DNA of 64,000 nt from Calvatia gigantea (taxonomy: Eukaryota; Basidiomycota; Agaricomycetes; Agaricales; Lycoperdaceae), in contig JACAAK010000007.1 of the NCBI GenBank assembly GCA_025093985.1, positions 1,240,001-1,304,000 on the forward strand. Direction: 5' to 3'. The notes beneath the pieces were generated by a model, which saw nothing but the letters and a program-made list of their open reading frames with translations, made no database searches and was not told the DNA's origin. This document shows, one piece after another, positions 22,908 to 34,284 of the stretch (position 1 is its first letter; each line of letters opens with the position of its first letter). Made by a program: the position numbers and the translations under genes.

Positions 22908-23019
22908 TAACAGTCTCTGACTCCCTGACAAAATCACCCAAGGGTCCTATTGAAAAAGCATGAGATGAAGGATATTATATAAACATAATTATCAAAGAGG
23001 TAGTATGCGATTTGCAAGT

Positions 23020-23715
23020 TCAACGTCTGAGTCGCGAATAATCTAGATCACTGGAAGGACTACGACTCCGCCTGCGTTTACGGTCCCTTGAACGTGAACG
23101 GGAGCTGGATGAAGGTGAAGAATCTGAGTCAGACTCGGATTCTGATGAGGATGATTCGGATTCAGATTCCGAGCTGGAGTCCGAGGTAGAATCCGAGTCC
23201 GAATGGGAAGAAGGAGGATGACGTTGAACTAGGCAGTGATAAGCATAGTGACGTTAAAAGAAGTTTAGGCTGGCATACCGAGCGCGCTTTCGTGATAACG
23301 AAGCTACTTCTTCGTTTCCCCGCAATTCCTTAGTCCTCACCTTCTCCCTGGCTTCGAGAATTTTGTCCGCAATGCCACTCCTGTTGTTTGAAAGCTGTTA
23401 TCAATGCGAATGTCGGGAAAACAAAAACACTAACTTGTTCTTGAAGTCCTCGGGAACTTCAACACTAGGTTTTCCTTCGGCCTTCAATTTAGCCAGAAGA
23501 CGGGGATTCTCCAGCTGTTGAGTACGAGAAGGACGTGCAACATAAGGCCTCTCATATTTGCACTCGTAGATGAAATGACCTGGAGACATCGTTAGAGCGA
23601 AGTCTTCACGAGAGAGAAATGTACTTCACCTTTCTGCAAACATTTCTGACAAACGGTTGAGGAAGAAGCCCGGGGCTGGTTTACTGATCGTTTGTGAGGT
23701 GCGTACTTTCGACAT
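23020..23715 (-). CDS. ZCCHC10-like zinc-knuckle protein with Ser/Arg-rich tail
   Basis: The product reads YAPHKRSVNQPRASSSTVC, then the zinc knuckle CQKCLQKGHFIYEC (CX2CX4HX4C) split by an intron, then RPYVARPSRTQQLENPRL, which is diagnostic of the ZCCHC10 family. The tail is a Ser/Asp/Glu tract followed by SRSRSRDRKRRRSRSP and ends DLDYSRLRR. The family is nuclear and the tail resembles SR splicing proteins; a role in RNA processing is inferred. The expected start ATG TCG AAG TAC is interrupted by one extra A at 23707-23709, and an extra T near 23211 is needed to enter the Ser/Asp tract. An in-frame upstream ATG at 23804 would avoid the first break but adds an atypical leader. Confidence 0.75.
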
Positions 23716-23804
23716 TTGGGCGTGGAGGTCAGCGGATAGGTCAGCGCGGGAAAAAATCCCGCCGCAGTGTGCCACTCCCTGTCACATTCATTGTCACATG
23801 TCAT

Positions 23805-24894
23805 CCCAAGTTCGCATTAATCTCATTGCTGAAGCGCTGAGCGCATGAGCGCAGAACCAGGCCAAATCCATGATAAGACTTGACCCAAGCAGCAAGTATA
23901 CAAGATCACCGCTGCACGATTGATTCCGTACCACCCCAAACGACTGACAGGTGCCTTCTTCCGGTTCAATTCGGTACAGTAGATATTGGCACCCTCTGGT
24001 ATTTCTCCTCCCTTAGAGCCTCTATTCGCTTTGGTCGCGCCAGAGAGATGGCCCCCTGGCACGTAGTGCCATTTCCATAGGTCTTCGCAATTAGTCCCTT
24101 CCAGCCTTGGAGAACAATCCCCCGGCTCCCCACCCCTCCGTTCTCTGGAGCTCGGCAGGAACAAACAAATTACCGCCGCATTTTCAGCTGTTAAGGATGG
24201 GGTCTACGAAATCGAGAGCAACCCAGGCAAGGTTGCTCGGGGTTTTTTTTTTCAGGTAAGCTAATAGTTTTCTTTTCGTTTGTGACGATGTAATGATGAC
24301 CCGTTCTTTACGAAGGCTGATTCGTGGGGGACTGTGAGCGTATTGTTGAAAGCCCTTGAAGACGTCCGTTCGAAAAATTACATAGATCACCGACGACACC
24401 CAGTGTTACTGTTGAAGGTAATATCAGGGTTGGCCACCGCAGCGCCAATTTGAGCGAGGCCTACCCAGCTTGCTCGCTCGTTTTCGATCCCATTCTCCTA
24501 ATTAACATTGATACGTTCTTATTCGATCCGCTCTCAACCCAATTCCGTCAGCTCCAGCCACTTATGAACATTTTCAAGAGTGCAAGCAACAGAATTAGAC
24601 GAACTCGGAATATTAAGTTAGCGCCTCCCGAGGATCTCCATCCGATTCTCACCAATAGCATTCCACTCTATCTTGACGGGTAAGCTTGATTAGGTAGCAC
24701 TCAATTTATACAGTGCTATTCTAATGTTATCTTCATTAGTATGTCATATAATCTTTGACCGACTTCAATTTTCAACAGAAAATGGATCTCAAAACACACA
24801 CATCATCAATTCTGATACGGAAGACACAGACTATATACGACCGGAAATGTCAAGTACAAAGCTATTCAAGTTGACGTCTTCAAGGCAAAACATA
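23805..24894. other. Intergenic region without supported gene
   Basis: About 1.1 kb between the ZCCHC10-like gene and the end of the second DUF5648 gene. A 77-codon plus-strand frame at 24450-24683 shows no known domain. No RNA gene seen. Confidence 0.4.
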
Positions 24895-25680
24895 TCACAC
24901 AATTCCTTCGTTACTGTACCCCAAATTCTTGATAGCGTTATCCCTTTCATCGGCACCAGCGGTATAGAAGTGGTCCGCAAGCCTTGCATTGTACATACGA
25001 TAGAGAGGGACGGCACCACACTGCGCCTTAGGATAAACATAACCAACGATGCCCTCCCGGCTGTACCCCAAAGCTGCCGCAGCGTGGTCCATCTCGCCGG
25101 CATTGGCGGTGTAGAAGTGGTCAGTAAGTCCAGGATTGTAGGCGCGGTACAAGGGCACAGTGCCCGTCACATGCGTGTAGAAGACAAATCCAGGAGGACC
25201 CTCGCGGTGGTAACCCAAGCTGCTAGTCGCGTGATCCATTTCCCCACTGTTGGCCGTGTAGAAATGGTCAGTCAGGCCTGGGTTGTAGGCACGGAGAAGT
25301 CGGACAGCCCTCGAGCGAGGCGCACAAGCGGGCTGGGGCTGGTGAAATACTCAGTATCTCTTTCTGAGCGCCACAAAGATGACTTACTGGGGGTGCCGGG
25401 CGCGGTGCCGGGTTCGGTGATGGTGACTGCCGGTCGAGTGACGCCAGGCTGGGTGACGGTGACAGCAGGATTACAGTCCTCCTTGGCCTTGGAAATGGGA
25501 AAGGGAAGGGGGGCCCGTTGCCGTCGCCGTCTCCTCCGCCATTCCGCCACCATTGCCACCGCCGTTACCACCACCGTTGGCCTGAGGCTCACGTTTTTTG
25601 TAAGCATTGTTTTCGGGTACAGCAGTGGCTACTGCGGTTGATCCCAAGTAAAGAGCAATGAGAGAAAGCTTGGATTGCAT
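24895..25680 (-). CDS. Secreted DUF5648 repeat protein B (frame disturbed)
   Basis: Paralogue of the protein at 502-1272. Signal peptide MQSKLSLIALYLGSTAVATA, then a KKR site, a glycine/asparagine-rich stretch, a Thr/Pro/Val-rich linker (AVTVTQPGVTRPAVTITEPG) and three DUF5648 repeats (YRAYNPGLTDHFYT and two further copies). Intron 25387 to 25339 is at the same place as in paralogue A. The Gly-rich part and the linker are in different frames unless one base is dropped from the run of six at 25508-25513, and the exon join needs one base fewer in the run at 25389-25393. The C-terminus stops at EGIV*, about five residues before paralogue A's end. This copy may be decaying, or the sequence has homopolymer errors. 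Confidence 0.75.
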
Positions 25681-28600
25681 CCTAGGTGAGGTTGCTGTGT
25701 AAATCGCCGATAGCTGGCTTGATTCAATACCCACAGACACCAGACACTGATAGCCTGAAATAATAAATCAAGAACGTCTTATCTACGCATCATCGACATG
25801 GCACTCCAAACTGCATGACTAGATTTCGAACTTGTTCAATCCTAAAGGGAATGCTATTATAACTAATGTTTTAAGCAAAGGTCTGAACAGGTAAGTCCCT
25901 TGAGCAGTGACTTCTGGCTCCCCACATTCTAGCCAAGGCCACCATCATCAACCAACCAGATTCGCCAAATCTTACTCACAGACCCAGCTCTGCCACAGTT
26001 TCTAGTAGAGTACAAGTTAGCTCTTACACTAAACATCAACAGACGCCCTCCGAGGTAATAGGACACTTCCTGCCCATTCAGCTATTGCGGTAACCGGTGT
26101 GCATCTGTTCTTCAGTTTTCTATGGGTTGTGGCATAGAAAAATGACAAACTAACGACAAACTTCGCACCCAAAGGCTTGGCAACTAAAACCCGTGGCCAC
26201 AGGAGAAGCCTTCAGAAAGTTCGGCAACACTCAAAGTTCCGAGGAAATAATGGTTGAGTACTGGCTTCTGGTCTACGAGCCAGGCGTGCCGCGAACAAAA
26301 TCTGTGCCACATTCTAAGATATCTACCAAAATATCTGAGTACTAAGTTAAGTGGTATTGTGGCTAACGAAAACGAGGTAGATTGAGGGAGGCACGTCGTT
26401 GCAAGATATACATTATATACCCTGGGTTCCAACCAGATGGTCTCAGAATTCGTTTGTGACATTTGCAAGATTGTAAAGTAGTGAACAGATGTCCCCTGGT
26501 ATATACCCACCCTGCTGTGTTCTTGGCATGCTTTCAGAGAATAGGTAGAACCTAGTTGACTTGTGAAACCCGCTTGATAGCTGATGCAGATGGCCTTGTG
26601 ATCGGAACCGAGAAAGAAGTGGGGAATGTGGAGCTGTGATTCTTCCGGCGTTTATGTTCTCCGAAGAATTGTACCACTTATGTCATTGGGCCCAACACAC
26701 CGTCTTCTGAGGATTTTCACCGAGCGAAACATATCGGAATAGGTTGGTTACAAGCATAAAATAAACAGTAAAGAGGTGTTCCTATCCCAGTTTGGTGCTC
26801 GCGCCTCAGTGCTTGCTTTGAACGGGCCACTGAGTAACCAACTAGACCAGCAATATTCGCGAGTATCAAACAGTACCTCGTGACAACATTCGAGCTCAAA
26901 TGTCAAGGCTTAGTGTTTGGTGGCCCTTGATATTCTTGGCGATTATTGACTTTTAGGCAATGGGAGAAAGTTTGTGCGTAGCTAAAGGTTCTTGCCTTTT
27001 GCATTATTGCACAAGTGTCAGCTCAGCTGTATCTGTCTGTTGGATTGTATACGATCCGCTAGGAAGCTGATATGCGGGTCGTCAACAGAGTGCATATACA
27101 TATGTATGTAGAGAAGCCGCACCACAAGTACAAGAATCGTGGTGTTCTGACACGAGAAAACACGCCAACGTAGTCAATCACACGATTTCAATTGGGAGGC
27201 TAAGGGAGACCGGGCTCAGTCCAGCGTCCAAGACAGTGTATCGAGCTCCAAATTCGGAGGAGTCGCTGGGTTCAGCTTACCTTTTCAGAAATTCAGATAG
27301 TGCTGGTTTCCTGTGTAAGCGGTCAATGATGTGTTCTCAACGTCCGGTTGTTTTTGCATTCTTTCCTGCTTGGGATCTATGTCCCTCCAAATATACCGCT
27401 GCTGTTTAGTTGCTCTTCTGGAGGGGATAGGTGGACCCATGGTAATGGTTAGCTCGTACATACAGTCCGGTGGGTTTGAGGTGTGCGCTCACCTAACTTG
27501 TTTCGGTGGCCACTGGTGGGCAACCTGCAAACCGGGTGTGGTATCGCTGTCAGTCAACGAGTGGCTGCGCTATCCCCTCACCCGAGAATCAGCGGTATAC
27601 AAATGATTATGCGTCCGATCGTTGACCAGCTCCATACGGCACAGTGAAGTGGTGCACAGCCGATGGTATACTCCTAGCGATACGGAGCTGCCCAACCGCG
27701 AAAGACGCGTCAAGGGGCGAAATTAATTCATGCTAGTCATCGTCGGCGGCGCACGCTATTGATGTAGGAGCGATCCACCGACCTGGGAAGTGGAAGTGCG
27801 ACACCCGGGAGATGACCCTATTCTCCGTCCAATGCGATAGCGTTGTCTACCCTTGAATGCCATTCGTGCAGAAGTGGCCGGTCCAGGTGCTGTGGATGCG
27901 CATAACAGCTGGACCGGCAGTTTGTGAGCTTCTCTAGACGGGGCGGGGACCGGGCAACAACATTAAGCATGTTCATTTCTAGGTCGCTACAGACGTTGAC
28001 ACTAGATGAAGGGCTCGGGCGGAGCTGGGGAGATACATGGATCTGTGGTCAGATGGTTGCTGATTGATAACAGTTACTGATGGTTCTTGACTAGCCTGAC
28101 TAGCGGCTACTTATTAGCGCTCAACGTCTTCCCCGCGTTCATGGTGGAATATTTGGAAACACCATTCATACTTCCATAGGCGATGTTTCAAATGTCGCAA
28201 TCACTTTTGGGGGGATAGTCGTCAGTGCACAGCAAGTAGTCGCAGCCCAGAAATACATCAACGCACATCTGGTCTGGAGCCGCTCAGACTCGGCGTTGAA
28301 ATTTGAGTTGCTCCCGGTGGTCTCGGGGATATCGTTGTTAGAGGGCTCCAGCGCAGACTGGCCCCCCTCACAATACACACAGGTTCCTCTGACCTTGACT
28401 CGTTGGATGACGTACGGTTACCAATGAAGTCGAGTTTCCCCCCCAGTGTAGTCATTTACACAATGACGGAAGACAACGGGGACTACAGGCAACTTACTCG
28501 AGGTGTCTGACAACCCCTTGCCGGACGACGTACAGTTAACAATGGGCTTTCTCCCTGGGGAAGTCAGTCGTCCAAGTAACTAATATAGCACACCCAAGAT

Positions 28601-29238
28601 CAGCGGATTCGCCACGCGCTTTCCTACACGAAGAGCCTTCGATACACCAAGATTCCCGGATCCTGCGCCGATTTGTCGCATGTGATCTCCAGAGCCTTTC
28701 AACAGTATTGACAGACACGTTGGACCCCCGTCAACGGTATCCCCGGGCGGGCTCTGGTAGCGTCAAAGAATATCGACCTCCGGGCAGCGGTGACATTTGC
28801 CGTGGCACAAAGACATACGACGGTCAAATAGAATGCGACAGAGTACGGAAGCCCAAATGTGGTTCGGGGCCCTATAGCGATCCTCCTTTAACACGGCGAG
28901 GCCAAGGGTGCGAAGGTTCCGGAAGAAATTCTTGTAAGCGGTTATATATAAACATCTACAGGTTCTTCTACCTGTGGTTATTTTTGTAGCGGGTGCTGTT
29001 TCTAATATTACGATCGCTGCGCACTGCTGCCACTGGAACCTTCAAGTCTTTTCGCCAACCTTCGCATTTGATTGACAGTCAGGTTAAAACACCAAGGGAT
29101 CCGAAGTGCGAGATATAACTTGGCTTTTTTACCCTTGCCGTCACTCGCAAGGGCTTGTCGAGTACTTGGAAAGCCTGTTGTGCGATATTGATTATCTCAA
29201 CTCGAAATCGTCCTACACTGTGATCATCCTCGAGAAGT
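25681..29238. other. 3.5-kb gene-poor region
   Basis: No frame here shows a recognisable domain, and no RNA gene, long terminal repeat or inverted-repeat element could be identified by eye. Short frames (27331-27606 plus, 28166-28455 minus, 28708-28989 plus) look random. Part of it is upstream DNA of DUF5648 B. Confidence 0.4.
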
Positions 29239-30605
29239 ATGGGAGGCAACGCATTCCACTCCATCCTCAACTCCTCCGCATTCCCCCGTATTCCCCCCCC
29301 AGCCTACCACGCCCTGAAAGTGCGAATACACTCCTTGTTGGAGGAGTTATATGTGTATGTGCGTGTTCCATACGAAGCACCAGAGAAGCAGGACTATGGG
29401 GATTTGGACTTTGTGGTGTATCTTCCGCGAAGACACACCTCAGCGAGCCAAATCCTAACCAACAACAGCACATCGAGTGATGTTCCTCCACTGAACGGAG
29501 GAGCTGATGAGGGTGGAGCAGGAAATATAGTTAATGTACCGCACGATGTGGTTGCTGCCACAATCGGAGCCAAACATATCAACCCCATGGAGGGGAACCG
29601 GACGTCCAACTTTGCGATTCCCATCGGTCAGGGCGAATGGGCACAGTACGGACACGAAGGAGGGGAAGATCAGGCGCGGGGGGAGGCAGGGGGTGGGGAG
29701 ATATTTTATCAGGTGCGCCGTTTGAGGTTAAGGCGAGTCACCTGGCGTTGAAACGGCTCGATGGTCAGGTCGATTTGAATGTCTGTGAGTCCAAAGACGA
29801 ATGGGAGCGGCGGGTCGCGTTCAATTCTTATGGTGATTTGGGTATGATCCTCGGCTTGATCGTCAGGAATGCTGGGTTGCACTTGAGTCAGAAAGGACTA
29901 AAGGTTAGTGTTGTTTCTCTAAAAGCGTTCGGCCGTTCTGATAACCTCGAACAGTATCCCGACGTTCCCAATCCTCCTATCATTCTCAGTGAATCGTTTG
30001 ATGACATTTTCTCTTTCTTCGGTTGGTCAATGGAAACATGGAAGAACGGCTTCGAAACAACTATGGCCTGTTATGAATGGGCGATAAGTTCGAAATACTT
30101 CAACCCAGCACACTTCAAGTCTCGGGGACCGGGATTCAAGCAAAGGAAACCAGATAGGACGGTGTATGCCGGATTTCTCGAATGGGCCGGGAGTCTCTCG
30201 CAACAAAATCCAACATCAAGCAATAGTGAGGTTCCAGATGCGCGCGGGGTCGCACTGGACTTCTTCAACAAACGAGCCGAGCTCGACCAACGCAGCGCGG
30301 AACAAAGGCATAGAGAACTCCTGAAGGCATCCTTCTCCGGCTCACGCGTCCGAGATTGGACAGGGTTAGGCAATTATTGGCCTGGTGTGAAGAAGATTAT
30401 GGATGGTGTGAGAGAGAAATTCGATGGTGAGGCCAATATCGCGAAATTTTTGGACGAGGAAGGGGTGGAGAAGCTGAGGAGCATTGTGTTGGAGGTACAG
30501 GAAGATTTGGGAATTTTCCCCTTGCCAGCGAGTGAAGTGCTGGAGGTGGAGGTGGAAGATGCGGAGGTAGTGGATAAGATAAAGGGTGCGGGTGAGTTGG
30601 CATGA
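29239..30605 (+). CDS. Fungal conserved protein, nucleotidyltransferase-like (GGNAF / GDLDF motifs)
   Basis: Three exons: 29239 to the donor after FYQ near 29711, then from VDLNVCESKDEW near 29770, and a third from YPDVPNPP near 29954. N-terminus MGGNAFHSILNSSAFPRIPP; then DYGDLDFVVYLPRR, where D-L-D could be the metal-binding pair of a polymerase-beta-type nucleotidyltransferase; then a variable Gly-rich part; then FNSYGDLGMILGLIVRNAG, EWAISSKYFNPAHFKSRG and a C-terminal segment. I recognise it as a widespread family of uncharacterised fungal proteins, about 420 residues. The G-G-N...DxD arrangement suggests nucleotidyl transfer, but this is inference only. Frame is intact across both introns. 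No partner gene is obvious. Confidence 0.75.
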
Positions 30606-31538
30606 GAACTCATTTACGGGTGGGTTAAGCAGAAGGTCATTGGGGGACCTCTATAACGCGCTTTGCAGTAGAACACATTAACGTACAATGCCCAGTAGAC
30701 TGACAAAAGTTAACACGGTGGTCGACTATGTTACGGTTGCGGGTTTAGCCTAGAAAGCCAACCTTAATGCGGCGTTTCGTGGAATGCTGAAGCAGTCCCG
30801 CGATTTTGGGAGCTTGAGTATCATGTCTGCGAGGACAGTGCTTGTGGTACACGGTTGTTCATTCTGAAATTCGGCTGGTGTTGCCAGATGATAGGCCTGG
30901 TGGTGCATGGGTTGGCAGAGAGGCCTCAAGGGCGGGATAACCCAAGGTGGATCGTGATGAGAAGAGCACGGAGCCAAATGAAACGGTTGCAGGCTGGCAG
31001 TAGCTTCATAAACGTCATAAACGACAGGTCCTTGTGAATTTGGCATGCCAACAAATGTGGATCAGGATCCGATGTGAAGGGTTTTGCGTGAGGGCCGTTC
31101 CTCAGGGAGTCCTTGTTTCGGCCGTACGAAGTCTGACACTGGCGACAAAATTGGATATTGGCCATGATGTCGATGCGGGAAACCCGGGAGAATGGCTGTA
31201 ACATTTGGCATTCCAATGCCGATTTCTGGTGTTATGATAGTTTTCTCCGATATCACGTGTATCTGACTTCATGCAACCCCTCCTTGAACTGGGCGATGTC
31301 AAAACGAACCCGGGGGGTGAATAAAGCGGGATACATAGAGTTCGAGGAATTTGCCCCTTGTATCGGAATGAAAACCACCTACGGAAGGAAATCGTGAATC
31401 CGCCAACTGATGCGCACCTTTATATGCCGTTTTCGTCTTGTGTGATATCCCTGGTGATTGTTTGGAATGGGTCATTTGGGGGTCAAAAAGAGAAGGATAA
31501 TATTAGCAGAGGTATACGACGAGGCAAAAATACAAAAG
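30606..31538. other. Intergenic region without supported gene
   Basis: About 0.9 kb between convergent genes (nucleotidyltransferase-like and V-ATPase subunit c). Contains both 3' flanks. Short frames lack family resemblance. Confidence 0.45.
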
Positions 31539-32359
31539 TCAACAGGTCAACCCAACAGTGTTCGTGTTCATAATCAATGCAACAATAAGTCTGTGAAGAG
31601 AAAATAAGCTCAAGGGCAACGGGGACACTATGCACAACTTACCCGTAGAGACCCAAGACTTCGGCAAAAATAAGAATGAGGACCATGGCAACAAAGACTT
31701 TTGACTCGTTCACCAGGGCGCGCACACACTGAGGAAAGGAGGGGAAATCATTTAAAAGAGTGACGGGCACAAGCAGAGAAGGAAATAATCACCGAATCGC
31801 CTACGTAGCCAATAGCATAACCTGCAGATAGCCCCGTCAATCCACACGCAAGTCCAGCACCAAGGTGTACAAAGCCAGCAGCGAGCGTATAGTCGTTCGG
31901 TGATACTACGCATGAATAGTCAATAAAACGGATAATGGTCTGCGAGAACACGACTTACGGGATCCTGCTATGAGGACAGATACAACAAGACCATACACAG
32001 CGATAATACCAGACATGACCACGGGAATGAGGGACTACAGTGTTTCAATATGAGTGAGCGACCATGCGGAGAGCACGACGCAGCTTTACCTTCATGATGA
32101 GCTCAGGCTTGAATGTACCCAATCCTGCAATCCCAATTCCTGCTTTTGAGGTACCAACGGCAGCACCAACAGCTATGTTTGCGACACCATATCAGTCTTA
32201 CACATAGTGAATGTGATCTTTATGGAACGCACTGCTGAAGATCATCTGGTTGTCCGTCGGTCAATTGGTAAGGGTGGTTCGTGATGTGAAGGCAAGACTG
32301 ACCGCAGAAGCAACGCCCGCGAAGCCAAAGAAAGGCGCATAAGGAGGACACAGAGACAT
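31539..32359 (-). CDS. VMA3: V-type ATPase proteolipid subunit c
   Basis: Spliced from six exons with very small internal pieces. The product begins [20 protein letters not shown], continues [51 protein letters not shown], then [34 protein letters not shown] and [20 protein letters not shown], ending NTVGLTC. The glutamate in LIFAEVLG of helix 4 is the proton carrier. About 160 residues, four transmembrane helices, the normal c-ring subunit of the vacuolar H+-ATPase that acidifies vacuole and Golgi. All joins keep frame. It is head-to-head with the ZIP transporter (196 bp). Confidence 0.95.
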
Positions 32360-32555
32360 TGTCGAAGAGGTGGACGCAGACTGAAAGACGGCAAAGGCTG
32401 GCTTCGCGATTCCACAGTTGCTGCGACTTGCCGTTTGAGTCACGTGTCTCGCACTCGTCCTCCGGTCTTCCAACTCACCTCCAAACACTTTCCCCACTCC
32501 TACCTCCTTGTCCATACCTCCACGGAGGCCTCCGAGGAGGTCGCAGCGGAACACA
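32360..32555. promoter_or_regulatory. Shared divergent promoter VMA3 / ZIP transporter
   Basis: 196 bp between the start codons of the proton-pump subunit and the zinc transporter. The segment is CT-rich on the ZIP strand, as in basidiomycete core promoters. Confidence 0.65.
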
Positions 32556-33743
32556 ATGACATTAATATTCCTGATAATGGCGGCCGCGTTGGGCGCGTCT
32601 TCCTTTGCGTGTGGTATGATACCACTCTCCGCAACCTACTCAAGTACGTAAGAGGTGCTAGATGCCTTGCCCAAAACTCACAATGCTCCGCGTTTCTCGA
32701 CGAAATAGAAAAATATTTGGACATGCTGAACGCGCTGTCTACGGGATTGCTTTTGGGCACCGCTTTGGGTGTAATCATTCCAGAGTATGTCAGGGCCCCG
32801 CGCTGCGCAACAAGTGCTCATTTGAACTTCCAGAGGGATAGAAGTCCTAGTGGATCACTACAAGGATTCTGAAGCTCTGACATTTTACATCGCAATTGAC
32901 CTTATACTAGGATTTCTTCTCATGATGACCGTCGAGCATCTGGTCGTGGACAACCACAACCACTCTCACGCTCTTGCCCTCAATGGTTCCGGCACACAAT
33001 TGGAATTCGATGCTGAACTAGGAGAGCTTGAAAGTGATCAAAGTGGCAGTACTAGACGAAGCTCTGAAGGCTCAAGAGGAACGGAGACTACACAAGTCAT
33101 CTCAGCTGCAAAACGAAAAGCAATACCGTTCACATTCGGCCTTGTACTTCATGGTCTTGCGGATGGTTGCGCACTGGGTGTATCTGCTATTGAGGACGGC
33201 TCATCAAAGAGCACGGGTAACCTCTCGTTTATCGTCTTCCTGGCGTTGTTATTCCATAAAGGTTTGTGGATCCCCTTGTTTAATTCTTTCTGATACTCAT
33301 GTGAGCCCGTTCAGCACCAACGTCCATGGCATTCTCCATATCCCTCCTGAACACCAGCCTTCCCCGCGCAGATTGCAAGAGGTACCTCGCAATTTTCGCA
33401 TCTTCAACACCTCTCGGCGCAGCTGCAACCTATTTCCTGCTGTCATTCCTAGGCTTCGCTGACCAGTCCAACCTGGCAGGTTCGGCGCTCTTAATATCTG
33501 TAAGTCAGCACATCCATGTTTATCAACCGCAGCCTCTACACCCGCCATTTCTTTTACCCGCTGTACTGATTATGTGTCTATTTTTAGGGAGGGACATTCC
33601 TCTACGTTGCGACGGTCCTCCAGCCCGTGTCACAACACCAACCAGACGCACAAGATTTAAAGCCGAAGCTGCGGCTCGGTCTGGTCGTTGTTGGGGCACT
33701 TACACCGCTGCTTTTGGGTACTCTGATTGGACACGGGCACTGA
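32556..33743 (+). CDS. ZIP family zinc transporter (SLC39A9/ZIP9-like)
   Basis: Starts MTLIFLIMAAALGASSFACG with a hydrophobic first helix, then MLNALSTGLLLGTALGVIIP and YIAIDLILGFLLMMTVEHLV. A hydrophilic loop contains HNHSH and a Ser/Glu-rich stretch. The metal-binding helices are TFGLVLHGLADGCALG (HGLADG) and LLFHKAPTSMAF, diagnostic of the ZIP9 branch, and the last helix ends LIGHGH. Five exons, all in frame. ZIP9-type proteins move zinc into the cytosol from the Golgi/secretory lumen or across the plasma membrane. About 310 residues, close to family size. Confidence 0.93.
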
Positions 33744-34284
33744 AAACCAGAGATTGGGTGTTGGACCCTGGGGGCCAAGTAATCGGCCAGGATTATTTGT
33801 AGAGTATTACCTACCACCCTGTAGTATAGATATCCCGACTGGGCCATTGGCTATGGCTGCCCAAACCAGAGGACCATGCTGCTAGAACGACCATGTCGAT
33901 AATGAACATCTGAATTGGTTGCTCCCCGAAGGTCTCGAGTACCCGGGTTTCTCGCGCTCCCTCGTGGACGAGGGCATGACAATAAAATTACAGAAGCACA
34001 GACTTGAGGAGTGTGGGTGGTTTTGATCCTGCTTCTTCTTATCCATCCATTCACGAACCAGTTTCCAAGTAACCAACTACAATTGAACGATTCTCTCACG
34101 CACCGGGGGCTGAGAGTTTTAAGACATCCCTAGTCTCGGATAACGGTTTACCCTAATCCCAGAGGATAAAGCGGAAGTACAGGATCAGATGCGATAAATC
34201 AAGCAGATGGTTACTGAGAGTATGTAAATACTAAGGAGTGGAAACGGATGATCTTCGTATCCGTGTTTAAATATGACATCGTGT
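33744..34284. other. Intergenic 3' flanks
   Basis: Convergent 3' ends of the ZIP transporter and BCKDHA. No supported gene or RNA. Confidence 0.5.

Noticed and set aside
27331..27606. 91-codon plus-strand frame
   Set aside because: No signal peptide, domain or splice context; composition is compatible with random sequence.
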